DNA of 47,460 nt from Alphaproteobacteria bacterium (GCA_030746295.1 JASLMY010000011.1:1-47460), one strand, 5' to 3'; positions 10,501 through 19,458 are shown, counted from the first letter of the stretch. Numbers and translations: made by a program. The notes: generated by a model from the sequence alone, not told the origin.

Positions 10501-12124
10501 CGAGGGCACGGTGCAGCATGTCAGATCAGCCGGCCGACCGTTCTTCGATATCGACGGGCACTTTCTCGGCTACCGGGGCACGACCACGGACATCACGGTC
10601 GAGATCGAAGCTCGCGCTCAGCTCACCGATGCCCTTGAGAGCATGGCCGACGGCGTCGTCATCTTCGATGCTGAGGATCGCCTCGTCACATGCAACGAGA
10701 GCTATCGGGAAGCCTACAGCGGCATCGCCGACTTCTTGATTCCGGGCGCGCGGTTCGAGGACCTGATCCAGGCCTCGGCCGAGCGAGGGATTCTGGGGAC
10801 CGCGGTCGGACGCGAGAAGGAGTGGATACGCGAGCGTCTCGACCTGTTTCGCCGCGGCCAGGGCCTCATGGAAGTCCAATTGACCGACGGGCGCTGGCTG
10901 CAGGTCGCGGACCGCAAGACGGCGAACGGCTATACGGTCGGTATCCGAACCGACATAACGGAATCGAAGCAGCGCGACGTGCAGCTCAGCCAAGCCCAGA
11001 AGATGGAGGCCCTCGGCCAACTGACCGGTGGCGTGGCGCACGACTTCAACAACCTGTTGGCCATCATCCAGGGCAACATCGCCTTTCTCGATCGTAAACT
11101 GCCCTCCGATGACCAGCTAAAATCCTTGACGGCGCCAGCCTTGCGCGCAGTCAGACGGGGCGCCTCGCTGACCCAACGTCTCTTGGCCTTCTCGCGGCAG
11201 CAGTCCCTTGAGGTCCAGCCCGTCCACGCAGGAGAGCTGCTGAACGATTTGAAGGAACTGTTGCAGCGCAGCCTCGGCGAAGACATCGCCATGGCGATCG
11301 ACGTCGTTCCGGATCTGTGGCGATGCGAAGTGGATCCGGGCCAGTTGGAACAAGCGATCGTGAATTTGGCGAACAACGCCCGCGACGCCATGGAAACGGG
11401 CGGCAGGCTCGACATCGAGGTCAAGAACCAGTGCATGCCGGACGCAGCCGCGGCAGAGCGAGGCGGCATGGAGGCCGGCGACTACGTCGTGATCTCGGTA
11501 ACGGACGACGGTTCCGGCATGCCGGCGGCGGTAAAGGCGAAGGTCTTCGATCCTTTCTTCACGACCAAAGACGTCGGCAAGGGCACCGGTCTCGGACTCT
11601 CCATGGTCTACGGCTTCGTGCAGCAGTCTGGTGGCCACGTCACGGTCGACTCCGAGGTGGGTCGCGGCACGACCTTCCGGCTCTATCTACCCCGACTGAT
11701 GGTGGGCGATGCGGCAGCAGTGGCCGCCGCTGCCGGAACGGAGCCGCCCGCAGGAGGCGAGCTCGTCCTCGTGGTGGAGGATGACGACGATCTCAGGGCC
11801 ATGACGTCGTTGCTGCTCAGGGACCTCGGCTACCGGATAATGGAGGCGGGCAACGGTGAAGATGCGCTGGCATTGCTCCAAAAAACCGATGCGGTCGATC
11901 TGCTGCTCACCGATGTGGTTCTGACCGGCGGCATGAGCGGACCCGACATCGTCGATGCGGCGCAGCAGAACCATCCGCAACTGAAAGCCGCCTACATGTC
12001 CGGTTATCTGGGCGAGACGCTGAATCGACGCAGCGGTATGGGTGAAGGCGCCATCTTGATCCGGAAACCATTCGATTCGGATGATCTGGCAAGACAACTA
12101 CGAGAAGCGCTCGACGGCGGCTGA
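7523..12124 (+). CDS. Soluble multi-PAS hybrid histidine kinase
   Basis: 1533 residues with no signal peptide or membrane segment, so a cytoplasmic sensor. About nine tandem PAS/PAC units occupy roughly residues 14-130, 157-280, 285-405, 410-527, 535-650, 660-780, 790-905, 910-1035 and 1035-1145; most end in a DIT/DIS-x-RK type PAC linker. A coiled coil of the [14 protein letters not shown] type follows PAS1. The kinase core has the H-box GGVAHDFNN (His1173), N-box [11 protein letters not shown]1 DDGSGMP and G2 [16 protein letters not shown]-terminal receiver has acidic VVEDDDD and phospho-acceptor Asp1464 in LLLTDVV. PAS2 and PAS8 share the DWxWExD / PFRDF / FLGYRG pattern and look like internal duplicates. 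No response-regulator gene is adjacent, so the output is unknown. The stop is in frame with the mutase remnant behind it. Confidence 0.95.
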   Translation: MSDNVLQAPADDNELYRRMYELSAIGMFRSTPDGRYITANPAGARLHGYDSEAELLRAAPHIADEIYVDAEDRAELRRLLEERGAVVGFECQIYRHKTGERIWVRQNVCRVTDEHGRTAYLEGCVEDISDRKRNEQALAEAQNELERRVEERTAELKDSEGRFRDFVAASVDWLWEADSAHRFTYVSGNFEALTGIPIANILGRMRLETRGGGDEAVWQEHLEKLRRHEPFRDFTFPRATDSGDPTWVTVSGVPRFGDDGAFLGYRGSGRDVTAIVQAEAALHESEERFRVIAEATPTPMVINKISDGEVLYANRAADREAESRYGHPLAGTKVKAYWAEPSEHEAFLRDARKPGGVRNREIRVRHADGSIHWLLASAEEITFDGEPAIFTGFQNITAQKEVEKALAEQEAQMRLVTNNLPALITYIDADERFRFVNRTLTEWYGKNSPEIIGRTVSELHGSQYKRFKPYIERVLAGAEVTFETSVVYGDGKRRDVEVGYLPHRDAAGTVVGFFSLAIDLTGRKRDEAALRESEAKYRALVDGYAQGIFVHQHGRIVYANEKASHIYRYSREEMVDLAIGDLIPEHERERISAFRQRGAEGGLEFQGLRRDGTLVWLEGYAQNITWNGEPARQNAIVDIDDRKSAEQAQREAEEWFRAIFDQAAVGIGLMTPAGRFLAVNQKLCELMWRKEEELLDLRFEDFAHPVDYQECNEQIGRLLIGEISTFTIEIRYGPQPGTVLWGNLTVSLVREGNGDRYALLGIVEDITERKWAERALEESEDRLREATRLARLGYWVWDSIEDKCIYCSEECAQIHGLTPQEYMARASTIDGPFSLTHPDDREAYRERINTLRRGKTVEFESRILMANGEERHVREIAKPILDENGRVIQEYGTIFDITPHKMAEAALIESQERIRDFAGATSDWFWETDAEYRFTYLAGTGQGWSEKQLGQRIGRSRFEHEAFDGEPEKWRRHREDLKARRPFRDFRYKRPTPEGTVQHVRSAGRPFFDIDGHFLGYRGTTTDITVEIEARAQLTDALESMADGVVIFDAEDRLVTCNESYREAYSGIADFLIPGARFEDLIQASAERGILGTAVGREKEWIRERLDLFRRGQGLMEVQLTDGRWLQVADRKTANGYTVGIRTDITESKQRDVQLSQAQKMEALGQLTGGVAHDFNNLLAIIQGNIAFLDRKLPSDDQLKSLTAPALRAVRRGASLTQRLLAFSRQQSLEVQPVHAGELLNDLKELLQRSLGEDIAMAIDVVPDLWRCEVDPGQLEQAIVNLANNARDAMETGGRLDIEVKNQCMPDAAAAERGGMEAGDYVVISVTDDGSGMPAAVKAKVFDPFFTTKDVGKGTGLGLSMVYGFVQQSGGHVTVDSEVGRGTTFRLYLPRLMVGDAAAVAAAAGTEPPAGGELVLVVEDDDDLRAMTSLLLRDLGYRIMEAGNGEDALALLQKTDAVDLLLTDVVLTGGMSGPDIVDAAQQNHPQLKAAYMSGYLGETLNRRSGMGEGAILIRKPFDSDDLARQLREALDGG

Positions 12125-12160
12125 CATCGACCCGAAGTCGCCAATTCCTCCCCGTCGGGC

Positions 12161-12790
12161 ATCGACGAGCCTTTCGGCCTGCCCTCGGAAGAATCTCGCG
12201 TCTTCGAGCTCGATGCCCAGCACATCATCACGCACGAGGCCAACGTGCCCCTGACGACCGATCCGCTCGGCGGCTCCTATTACGTGGAATCGCTGACCAA
12301 CGAGATCGAGGCGCCGGTAACGCGCCTGCTAGGTGAGATCGACACCGAAGGCGGCATGTGGAAATGCCTGGAGTCCGGCTGGCTGAAGCGGCAGTTCGAC
12401 GAGACGACTGTGCGCATTCACAGCGAGATCGATTCAGGCGAGCGATTGATCGCCGGCGTCAATGCGTTCCAGGGAGAGGACGGCCGGATCAGTGAACTAA
12501 CCCGGGAGAGCGCCTACAAGGTCCCGCCGGACGAAAAGCGCTACGGCTCGATCGACCGGGTAAGGGCGCTGAAAGAGACGCGCGATCAGACCAAGGCCCA
12601 AGCCGCCTTGCTGGATCTGACGCGGGCGGCGAGAGAGGGCACCAACCTGATCAGACCCGCCATCGTGGCGGCAAAGGCCTATGCCACCGTTGGCGAGATG
12701 ATCGGCGCCATGCGGCTCGGCTCCGACTACGCCTACGATCCCTACGGTCAAATCGACGGACCAGATTTCCTCACCTCGCTCGCCGCTTGA
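12161..12790 (+). pseudogene. Methylmalonyl-CoA-mutase-like large subunit, 5'-truncated remnant
   Basis: Only the C-terminal third of the mutase catalytic (TIM-barrel side) region is present. Recognisable pieces are IDEPFGLPSEES from 12161, HIITHEANVPLTTDPLGGSYYVE, GGMWKCLESGWLKRQFDE, SGERLIAGVN and IVAAKAYATVGEM near the end. Similarity starts upstream of the first usable start (GTG 12245), and the same frame runs back without a stop to the kinase TGA at 12122-12124. The N-terminal substrate-binding and radical-chemistry parts of the barrel are missing. No good ribosome-binding site precedes GTG 12245. A 181-residue product could be made but should not be an active mutase. Eighteen bases downstream begins a B12-binding-domain gene, the usual partner, so an intact mutase locus probably once stood here. 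Confidence 0.8.
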
Positions 12791-12808
12791 CGAAGGGGCC
12801 ACACCGCG

Positions 12809-13228
12809 ATGGACGTTGACCACCGTATTCGCATCGTCATCGGCAAGGTCGACTTCGATCCGCACGACCGCGGCATCCTCGCCCTTGTGAAGGCGTTCCG
12901 AGATGCCGGCATGGAGGCGATCTTTCAGGGCAAACTCAAGACCGCCGAAGAGGTCGTGCGGACCGCCATCGACGAGAGTGCCGACGTCATCGCGCTGAAC
13001 GATCACTGCGGCGTCATGCGAGTGATCGCCACCGACGCGATGGAGCCGTTGGAGAAGTATGAGGCGACCGACATCTGCGTCGTCGCCGGCGGCGTCATCG
13101 AAGTCGAAGACAAGCCCCTCCTCGAAGCGATGGGGGTCACGGGCAACCACACCGCCGGCACGTCCTTCGAGGTGATCGTCAATCACATTCGAGGCCGGGT
13201 CCGACGAGAGCGGTGGCAAGAAGCCTGA
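12809..13228 (+). CDS. Stand-alone B12-binding domain protein (mutase small subunit-like)
   Basis: 139 residues matching the cobalamin-binding C-terminal domain of methylmalonyl-CoA-type mutases. The axial-histidine motif is kept as DPHDRG (His19; the usual motif is DGHDRG), followed by the typical helix ALVKAFRDAGMEAIFQG. The next conserved stretch, normally LSxLxGAH with a serine that touches the dimethylbenzimidazole tail, reads ALNDHCGVM, so that serine is Asn64. The VVAGGVIEVED strand-loop is retained. Start ATG 12809 follows GAAGGGG. It should need a catalytic partner, but the neighbouring mutase chain is truncated. It is either a relic or a subunit for a mutase encoded elsewhere. Confidence 0.85.
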   Translation: MDVDHRIRIVIGKVDFDPHDRGILALVKAFRDAGMEAIFQGKLKTAEEVVRTAIDESADVIALNDHCGVMRVIATDAMEPLEKYEATDICVVAGGVIEVEDKPLLEAMGVTGNHTAGTSFEVIVNHIRGRVRRERWQEA

Positions 13229-13312
13229 CGTCGGACGGTAGCGACTGACGGGGCGGAATTGTCCCGCCGCCCGCGGCATCGATAAGGCGGGTCTCCGTCG
13301 GCCGACGAACCG

Positions 13313-15013
13313 TTATTGCCGCGCCAGCGGACCTCTGAGCAGGCGACCCGGCAGGGCGCCGGTGGGCTCGTTGTCGCGGAGCACCGTTTCGCCGTTGACC
13401 ACCGTCGCCTTGATGCCCTCGGCATACTGCTTCAGGCGCTGAGCGCCGGCCGGCAGGTCGTTGACGACCTCGGGCATACGGGGTGCGACCTTGTCGGGAT
13501 CGAGGACGACGAGATCGGCGGCCAGGCCCTCGCGCAACAGGCCGCGGTCGTGCAGGCCCCAGCGCGTCGCCGTATCGTAGGTGATGAGGCGGATGGCCTC
13601 TTCGAGCGTGAAGGCCTCTGCGTCGCGGACCCAGTGGCTGAGCAAGTGCGTCTGTAGCGAGCTGTCCATGATCTGCGAAACATGGGCGCCGGAATCGGAG
13701 AAGGTCACCACCGAGTGCGGGTGGCGCGTCAGCTCTAGCGCGTCGTCCTGGTCCTCGTTCGCCAGCGGCTGGCGGAAGAAGAGCTTGAGGTCGTGCTCGA
13801 GCGCCAAGTCAATCATCGCCTCCGCCGGCACCACGCCACGCTCGTCCGCGACTTCGGCGACGGTGCGGTGCGGCCTCGCCACCTTGTCCATGACGTAGAA
13901 GATGTCCCACTCGGGCGGCCGGGGCTCGGCGCCGACCACCGGCGGTCCCTGGTAAGGCCGGCTCGCGACCTCGACCAGTCGCCGCTTGAGGTCGGCATCC
14001 ACCAAGGCCTTGCGCTGCTCGGCGAGCGGCAGGGCGCGCAATTCGCGCCAGACCTCCCAGCCGTCGAACGGCGTGTGGGTCTCGAAGGAGAGGATCGAGC
14101 TGAGCTCGCGGCTGTGGACCTGGACGAAGATCCGCGCACCGTCGCGGTTCGCCTGGTCGATCATGTCGAAGAGCGGCCGCCACTGGCCGGGATAGGCGCG
14201 GCGGCTGAAGCTGCCGAAGGTGACGGGCCGCCCGGTCTCGATCGAGAGGTCGGCCAAGCCCTGGTAGACGCCGCGCATGTGATCGATGTCGCCCCGTTCC
14301 ATGGCGAGCTGGAAGTAGCCGGCATCGAGCGCGCCCATGCCGCGGACGATGGCCTGAACCTCCGAGAAGGGCGCCACCCGGCTCGCCACCGGCCGATCGT
14401 CGGCGGTCAGATGGCTGGGGCTGCGCGAAGTCGAGAAGCCGATGGCGCCGGCCCGCACCGCCTCCTGCACCAACCCGACCATTCGCGACAAGTCGTCCTC
14501 ACTCGCCTCTTCCTCGAAGGCGCGCTCGCCCATGACGTAGGTGCGGAGCGCCGAGTGGCCGATATAGCCGCTGTAGTTGATGCCCTTGGGCAGCTCGTCG
14601 AGGACGTCGAGGAACTCGGGAAAGCTCTCCCAGCACCAATCAATCCCCTCCAGCATCGCCTCGCGGGCAATGTCCTCGGCCCGCTCCAGGTTGCGGAAGA
14701 CGAAATCCACCTCCGATTCCCGGCACGGCGCCAAGGTGAAGCCGCAGTTCCCCATCACCACCGAGGTGACGCCGTGATAGCAGGAGCAACTGCCGAGCCG
14801 GTCCCAAAAGACCTGCGCGTCCATGTGGGTGTGGCCGTCGACGAAGCCGGGCGTGACCACATGGCCCTCGGCGTCGATGACCTCGTCGGCCGGTTCCGTG
14901 ATCCGTCCGATGCGGGCGATCCGGCCCGCCTTGACGCCGACGTCGGCCCGGTAGCGTGGCAGGCCGGAGCCGTCGATCACCGTGCCGTTCTTGATCACGA
15001 GGTCGTAACTCAT
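13313..15013 (-). CDS. N-acyl-D-amino-acid deacylase (D-aminoacylase) / amidohydrolase 3 family
   Basis: 566 residues, normal for this family. Removes an acyl group from N-acyl-D-amino acids. It starts with the urease-fold beta-sandwich segment YDLVIKNGTVIDGSG, followed by the metal site GFVDGHTHMDAQ. VVMGNCGFTLAPC carries the metal-ligand cysteine characteristic of D-aminoacylases. Later barrel motifs include GYIGHSALR, SRSPSH and FSDSGAHVSQI (late metal-binding Asp/His region). The C-terminus LADLVVLDPD...VVNGETVLRDN is the closing beta-sandwich. ATG 15013 is preceded by GGGGAAGGGGA. It is the last gene of a unit with two acyl-CoA dehydrogenases 44 bp upstream, a pairing that hints the released acyl chain is then activated and oxidised. 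D-amino-acid specificity is a family inference. Confidence 0.92.
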   Translation of the reverse strand: MSYDLVIKNGTVIDGSGLPRYRADVGVKAGRIARIGRITEPADEVIDAEGHVVTPGFVDGHTHMDAQVFWDRLGSCSCYHGVTSVVMGNCGFTLAPCRESEVDFVFRNLERAEDIAREAMLEGIDWCWESFPEFLDVLDELPKGINYSGYIGHSALRTYVMGERAFEEEASEDDLSRMVGLVQEAVRAGAIGFSTSRSPSHLTADDRPVASRVAPFSEVQAIVRGMGALDAGYFQLAMERGDIDHMRGVYQGLADLSIETGRPVTFGSFSRRAYPGQWRPLFDMIDQANRDGARIFVQVHSRELSSILSFETHTPFDGWEVWRELRALPLAEQRKALVDADLKRRLVEVASRPYQGPPVVGAEPRPPEWDIFYVMDKVARPHRTVAEVADERGVVPAEAMIDLALEHDLKLFFRQPLANEDQDDALELTRHPHSVVTFSDSGAHVSQIMDSSLQTHLLSHWVRDAEAFTLEEAIRLITYDTATRWGLHDRGLLREGLAADLVVLDPDKVAPRMPEVVNDLPAGAQRLKQYAEGIKATVVNGETVLRDNEPTGALPGRLLRGPLARQ

Positions 15014-15057
15014 GGTCTTTCCCCTTCCCCCTTGGCCGGTTCCCCGGTCCTGGCCGT

Positions 15058-16188
15058 CTAGATCTCGCCGTAACGCCTCAGGTGGTGGTCCTGGTTGCCG
15101 AGCATGGTGTCGATCATGGTCAGACGCTTGAAGTAGTGGCCGACCGACAGCTCGTCGGTCATGCCCATGCCGCCATGCAGCTGGATCGACTGCTGGCCGA
15201 CGAAACGGCCCGACTTGCCGATCTGCACCTTGGCCGCAGCGACGGCGCGGGCCCGCTCGGCGGCGTCCTCGTCGTCTACCTTCATGGTCGCCATGTAGGC
15301 CATCGAGCGAGACTCCTCGACGTTCATGAACATGTCCACCATGCGGTGCTGCAGGACCTGGAACTTGCCGATCGGCTGGCCGAACTGGACCCGGGTCTTG
15401 AGGTATTCGTTGGTGGTGTCGAGCAGCACCTGCATGGCGCCGACGGCCTCGGCCGCCAGGGCGACGATGCCGTGCTCGGCGACCCGCTCCAAGACCGCCA
15501 GGCCCTCGCCCTCGGCCCCGAGCCGGGCGTCGGCGCCGACCGTGACCTTCTCCAAGGTCACCTCCGAGGCGCGCAGCCCGTCCACCGTCGGGTAGTCGCG
15601 CCGCTCCAGCCCGGCCGCATCGGCATCGACGATGAAGAGCGAGATGCCGTCTAGGTCGCGACTGTCGCCCGCGGTGCGGGCACTGACGATGATCCGGTCA
15701 GCGCTGGCCGCGTTCAGCACCACCGCCTTGTGACCGCTCAAGACATAGCCGTCGCCGTCCTTCTCGGCGCTGACCTGGACGTCGTGCAGATCGAAGCGGG
15801 CCTGGGGCTCGGCATAGGCGAGCGCCAGCATGGCCTCCCCCTCGGCGAGCTTGGGCAGGATTTCCGCCTTCTGCGCCGCGCTGCCGGCGAAGGCGACGGC
15901 ATTGGCGCCCAGCACCACGTTGGCGAAGTAGGGCTCGAGCACGAGGCCGGTGCCGATCGCTTCCATGATCACCATGGTCTCGACCGGGCCACCGCCGATG
16001 CCGCCGTATTCCTCGGGCATGGCAACGCCGAGCCAACCGAGCTCCGCCATCTGGCGCCAATGCTGGCGGCTGAAGCCGTCCTCGCTGTCGACCAGCTTAC
16101 GGCGCGCTTCCAGCTCGTACTCTTCGCGGACGAAGCGGTCGACGCTGTCCTTGAGGAGCTGCTGTTCCTCGGAGAGTGAAAAGTCCAT
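15058..16188 (-). CDS. Acyl-CoA dehydrogenase, pimeloyl-CoA dehydrogenase small-subunit-like
   Basis: 376-residue flavoprotein starting MDFSLSEEQQLLKDSVDRF, the N-terminus typical of PimD-like small subunits. MPEEYGGIGGGPVETMV and YVLSGHKAVVLNAASAD are the expected middle-domain elements. The C-terminal segment HGGMGMTDELSVGHYFKRL binds the adenine/FAD region. It ends YFKRLTMIDTMLGNQDHHL rather than the YEGT-type sequence carrying the catalytic Glu in homotetrameric enzymes. It lies 39 bp downstream of the large-subunit-like gene, so a heteromeric dehydrogenase is likely, as known for PimC/PimD and mycobacterial ChsE-type pairs. Substrate unknown; dicarboxylyl or branched acyl-CoAs are possible. 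Confidence 0.92.
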   Translation of the reverse strand: MDFSLSEEQQLLKDSVDRFVREEYELEARRKLVDSEDGFSRQHWRQMAELGWLGVAMPEEYGGIGGGPVETMVIMEAIGTGLVLEPYFANVVLGANAVAFAGSAAQKAEILPKLAEGEAMLALAYAEPQARFDLHDVQVSAEKDGDGYVLSGHKAVVLNAASADRIIVSARTAGDSRDLDGISLFIVDADAAGLERRDYPTVDGLRASEVTLEKVTVGADARLGAEGEGLAVLERVAEHGIVALAAEAVGAMQVLLDTTNEYLKTRVQFGQPIGKFQVLQHRMVDMFMNVEESRSMAYMATMKVDDEDAAERARAVAAAKVQIGKSGRFVGQQSIQLHGGMGMTDELSVGHYFKRLTMIDTMLGNQDHHLRRYGEI

Positions 16189-16227
16189 GACGCTTCCTTG
16201 GTTCCTTCGTTCGGTTGCGTGCCACAG

Positions 16228-17421
16228 TCAGAGGCCGAGCACCATCTTGGCCATTATGTTGCGCTGTATCTCGTTCGAGCCGCCGTAGATCGTCGCTGCC
16301 CGGCTGTAGAGGAACTCCGGCGCCTGAGCAGGCGCATAGTCGGCCCCGAGCGGCAGCTCGTTGGCACCCTCCGGCCCCGGCATCGAGTTCGGCATGGCGT
16401 AGTAGCCCAGCGCCTCGACGCAGAGCTCGGTGATGCTTTGGCGGACCTCAGAACCGCGGATCTTCAGAAGCGAGGCCTTGGGCCCGATCTCCAGCCCCGC
16501 CGCCTCTTCCGCCAGGTAGCGCAAGTTGGTGTATTCGAGCGCCATCAGCTCGATCTCGGCCGCCGCCACCTTGGCGGCGAAGGACGCCTCCTCGATGAGG
16601 GCGCCGGTGCCCGCCGGCTCTACCCGGGCGATCTCCTTCAGCCGCTTCAGGCGTTGCTTCGAGGGCCCGATCTCGGCGATGCCGGTGCGCTCCAGCGTCA
16701 GCAGGAACTTGGCGTAGGTCCAGCCCTTGTTCTCCTCGCCGACCAGGTTCTCCGCCGGCACCCGAACGTCGGTGAAGTAGGTCATGTTGACGTGGTGACC
16801 GTCATCGATGGTGACGATCGGGCTGACCTCGATGCCGGGCGTCTTCATGTCGATCAGCAGGAAAGAAATCCCCTCCTGCGGCTTGCCCTCGCGGCGGGTA
16901 CGCACCAGACAGAAGATCCAGTCGGCCCAGTGCGCCAGCGAGGTCCAGGTCTTGGTGCCGTTGATGACGTAGTGGCCGCCGTCGCCCTCGGCCCGCGTCT
17001 GCAGCGAGGCCAGGTCCGAGCCCGAGCCGGGCTCGGAATAGCCCTGGCACCAGAGCTCGTCGGCCGACAGGATCGAGGGCAGGAAGCGCGCCTTCTGCTC
17101 AGGTGTGCCGAAGGTGTAGATGACCGGGCCGACCATCTGTAGACCGAACGGCAACAGCTCCGGCGCTCCTTCGGCCGCCATCGCCGCGGCGAAGAGATAG
17201 CGCTCGGTCGGGCCCCAGCCAGGACCGCCGTACTCGGCCGGCCAATGTGGTGCAGCCCAGCCGCGGTCGTGCAAGATCTTCTGCCAGCCGACCAGGTCGT
17301 CGCGGTCGAGCGGGCGGCCCAGGCTCACCTTACCCGCGATGTCGTCGGGCAGGTTGTCGCGGACGAAGTTCTGAACCTCGTCGCGAAAGGCGCGTTCGGC
17401 GGCGCTGAATGAGAGGTCCAT
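16228..17421 (-). CDS. Acyl-CoA dehydrogenase, pimeloyl-CoA dehydrogenase large-subunit-like
   Basis: 397 residues starting MDLSFSAAERAFRDEVQNF, typical of PimC-like large subunits. Family features are APHWPAEYGGPGW, WCQGYSEPGSGSDLASLQTRAE (FAD/substrate site), YVINGTKTWTSLAHWADW, and near the end TIYGGSNEIQRNIMAKMV. The residue before GG in that last motif is Tyr and the usual Glu of YEGT is Gly, so the base must come from elsewhere or from the partner, as in other paired dehydrogenases. First gene of the minus-strand unit large subunit - small subunit - D-aminoacylase. About 90 bp separates it from the mtnA stop upstream. Confidence 0.93.
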   Translation of the reverse strand: MDLSFSAAERAFRDEVQNFVRDNLPDDIAGKVSLGRPLDRDDLVGWQKILHDRGWAAPHWPAEYGGPGWGPTERYLFAAAMAAEGAPELLPFGLQMVGPVIYTFGTPEQKARFLPSILSADELWCQGYSEPGSGSDLASLQTRAEGDGGHYVINGTKTWTSLAHWADWIFCLVRTRREGKPQEGISFLLIDMKTPGIEVSPIVTIDDGHHVNMTYFTDVRVPAENLVGEENKGWTYAKFLLTLERTGIAEIGPSKQRLKRLKEIARVEPAGTGALIEEASFAAKVAAAEIELMALEYTNLRYLAEEAAGLEIGPKASLLKIRGSEVRQSITELCVEALGYYAMPNSMPGPEGANELPLGADYAPAQAPEFLYSRAATIYGGSNEIQRNIMAKMVLGL

Positions 17422-17511
17422 CTACGGTCGCTCCCGAGCCTCGGATGCTGTGGTAGACCCATGCTAGGAGCGCCCTGCCGGCAAGACAAGGCCGCACTCG
17501 GTCGGCGCCGA

Positions 17512-18612
17512 TCAGCCCTCGCCGTGCTCGGGATAGAGGCCTTGGAGACCCTCTCTGCTGGCCTGGCAAACGCCGCGCTCGGTCACCAAACCCGTCACGA
17601 GGCGCGCCGGCGTGACGTCGAAGGCATAGTTGGCAGCCTGAACGCCTTTCGGCGTCAGGCTGATCGTCGCGATGGCACCGTCATCGGTCCGGCCCGAAAG
17701 GCGGGTCACCTCGCCGGCGTCGCGCTCCTCGATCGGAATGCGGCCCACACCTTCCTCCAGGGTCCAGTCGATCGTCGTATGCGGCAGGGCGACGTAGAAG
17801 GGCACGCCATTGTCGTGCGCCGCCAAGGCCTTGAGGTAGGTGCCGATCTTATTGCAGACGTCGCCGTTGGCCGCCGTGCGGTCGGTTCCGGTGATGCAGA
17901 GGTCGACTTGGCCCGCCTGCATCAAGTGGCCGCCGGCGTTGTCGACGATGACGGTGTGCGGCACGCCATGGCTCATCAGCTCCCAGGCCGTCAGCGCGGC
18001 ACCCTGGTTGCGCGGCCGGGTCTCGTCGACCCAGACGTGCACCGGCACCTCGTTGTCGTGCGCCATGTAGATGGGCGCCAGCGCCGTCCCCCAATCGACG
18101 GTGGCCAGCCAGCCGGCATTGCAGTGGGTCAGTACGTTGACCGGCCGCGCCCGGGCCGCCCGCTCCCAAGCCTCGCGGATCAGCGCTTCGCCATGGCGGC
18201 CGATCGCGGCGCAGGTCTCGACGTCCTCGTCCGCGATCTCGGCCGCCCGCGCATAGGCGGTGTCCAGGCGCTCCGAGACCGGGAGACGCAACAGCCGTTT
18301 CCGCATGTCGTCGAGTGCCCAGCGCAAATTGACCGCGGTTGGACGCGATTCCAGCAGCAACCCGTAAGCCCAATCGATGGCCGCGTCCTGCGCCTCGGCC
18401 CGGGCTGCAAGCGCCATGCCGTAGGCTGCCGTGGCGCCGATTAGGGGCGCGCCCCTGACCACCATGTCGCGGATCGCCACCGCCGCCGATTCCACGGTCT
18501 CCAAGCGCAAGGCCTCGAATTCGTGCGGCAGGCGGGTCTGGTCGATAACGCCGACGGCCCAGCCATCGTCCTCGAGCCAGATAGTGCGGTAGTGCCGGTT
18601 GCCGACCTTCAT
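17512..18612 (-). CDS. mtnA: S-methyl-5-thioribose-1-phosphate isomerase
   Basis: Aldose-ketose isomerase of the methionine (MTA) salvage pathway; 366 residues from ATG 18612. Starts [18 protein letters not shown], typical of alphaproteobacterial Mtn[16 protein letters not shown], the catalytic-cysteine segment [11 protein letters not shown], and [20 protein letters not shown] with the catalytic Asp (often GADRxAANGD) are all visible, as is [10 protein letters not shown] near the end. GGAGGTG abuts the ATG at unusually short spacing. A TTG at 18648 would extend by 12 residues but lacks homologous sequence. The only neighbour in the same direction is an SDR gene 36 bp upstream; no mtnB, mtnK or mtnP lies here, so other salvage steps must be elsewhere. 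eIF2B-like sugar isomerases are the only other reading. Confidence 0.94.
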   Translation of the reverse strand: MKVGNRHYRTIWLEDDGWAVGVIDQTRLPHEFEALRLETVESAAVAIRDMVVRGAPLIGATAAYGMALAARAEAQDAAIDWAYGLLLESRPTAVNLRWALDDMRKRLLRLPVSERLDTAYARAAEIADEDVETCAAIGRHGEALIREAWERAARARPVNVLTHCNAGWLATVDWGTALAPIYMAHDNEVPVHVWVDETRPRNQGAALTAWELMSHGVPHTVIVDNAGGHLMQAGQVDLCITGTDRTAANGDVCNKIGTYLKALAAHDNGVPFYVALPHTTIDWTLEEGVGRIPIEERDAGEVTRLSGRTDDGAIATISLTPKGVQAANYAFDVTPARLVTGLVTERGVCQASREGLQGLYPEHGEG

Positions 18613-18648
18613 CACCTCCAGCCTACGTCCGCGACCGGCCCGAAACAA

Positions 18649-19389
18649 CTAGCTGAAATGCAGGCCGCCGTTGACATCGAGCACGGCGCCGACGGTGTAG
18701 CTGGCGGCCGGCGAGCAGAGGAAGGCGATCGGCCAGGCGATTTCCTCGGGCCGGCCGATCCGCCCCAAGAGATAGGCGTCGCGGCTGTAGGGAACGCCTG
18801 CCGTCATCGCCGTCTCCACCGGCCCCGGCGCCACCGCGTTGACGATCACGCCGTCTGGCGCTGCCCGCCGGGCGAGCCAGTGGGTTACCGCGTGGATGCC
18901 GCCCTTGGAGGCGACGTAGTGCGGCTGCACGATCGGCGAGGTGCCGCCGCTGCGCCCGGCGATCGAGCCGACCAGCACCATCCGGCCGCCGCCCCGGGCG
19001 GCCATCCTGGGCAGCCAGGCGCGGGCCAGGTTGAGGCTACCCAGCACGTTGACGTCCATGACCTGATGGAAGACCGCGTCCCAATCCGCATCCTCGATCC
19101 AGTCGTCGTTGGGACAGATTCCGGCGAGCGCGGCCAGGGCGTCGATCTCGCCGACCGCCTCGGCCAGCCGGGCGACGTCGGCCCGATCGGTCACGTCGGC
19201 GGGGTAGGCCTCGGCCTCGGCGCCCTCGGCCGCCAGCTCGGCGACGAGACCGTCCATCTCGACGACGTCGGTCAGGACCAGGGCCGCACCGAGCGACGCC
19301 AAGGCGCGGGCCGTAGCGATACCGATACCGCCCGCCGCACCGGATATCAGAACCCGCTGTCCCGCCATGTCGAAGCCCGTATTGTTCAT
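18649..19389 (-). CDS. SDR family oxidoreductase
   Basis: 246-residue classical short-chain dehydrogenase/reductase. Cofactor motif SGAAGGIGIA is near the N-terminus. An acidic residue after the second strand (VLTDVVEMDG) suggests NAD(H). The catalytic elements are GSIAGRSGG (Ser) and HYVASKGG (Tyr-x3-Lys), and the C-terminus YTVGAVLDVNGG is typical. The usual NNAG motif appears as ALAGICPND. ATG 19389 is preceded by GGAGGGAGGGAAAC, a strong site. It is divergent from the MarR gene and shares the promoter region that carries a probable operator, so MarR control of this SDR and mtnA is plausible. Substrate unknown. Confidence 0.92.
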   Translation of the reverse strand: MNNTGFDMAGQRVLISGAAGGIGIATARALASLGAALVLTDVVEMDGLVAELAAEGAEAEAYPADVTDRADVARLAEAVGEIDALAALAGICPNDDWIEDADWDAVFHQVMDVNVLGSLNLARAWLPRMAARGGGRMVLVGSIAGRSGGTSPIVQPHYVASKGGIHAVTHWLARRAAPDGVIVNAVAPGPVETAMTAGVPYSRDAYLLGRIGRPEEIAWPIAFLCSPAASYTVGAVLDVNGGLHFS

Positions 19390-19458
19390 GTTTCCCTCCC
19401 TCCGTTGCTGCCGCCCGGCCCACCAGTTGTCGCCCGCGTCCGGTCGTTTTGGAATTGT

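Noticed and set aside
12122..12124. Stop-codon readthrough fusing the kinase to the mutase remnant
   Set aside because: The receiver domain ends naturally at this TGA, no recoding signal is visible, and a sensor-mutase fusion makes no known sense; shared frame is probably chance.
13250..13273. GC hairpins in the gap between the B12 protein and the D-aminoacylase
   Set aside because: Several alternative 5-6 bp pairings exist without a T-run; too weak to call a terminator.
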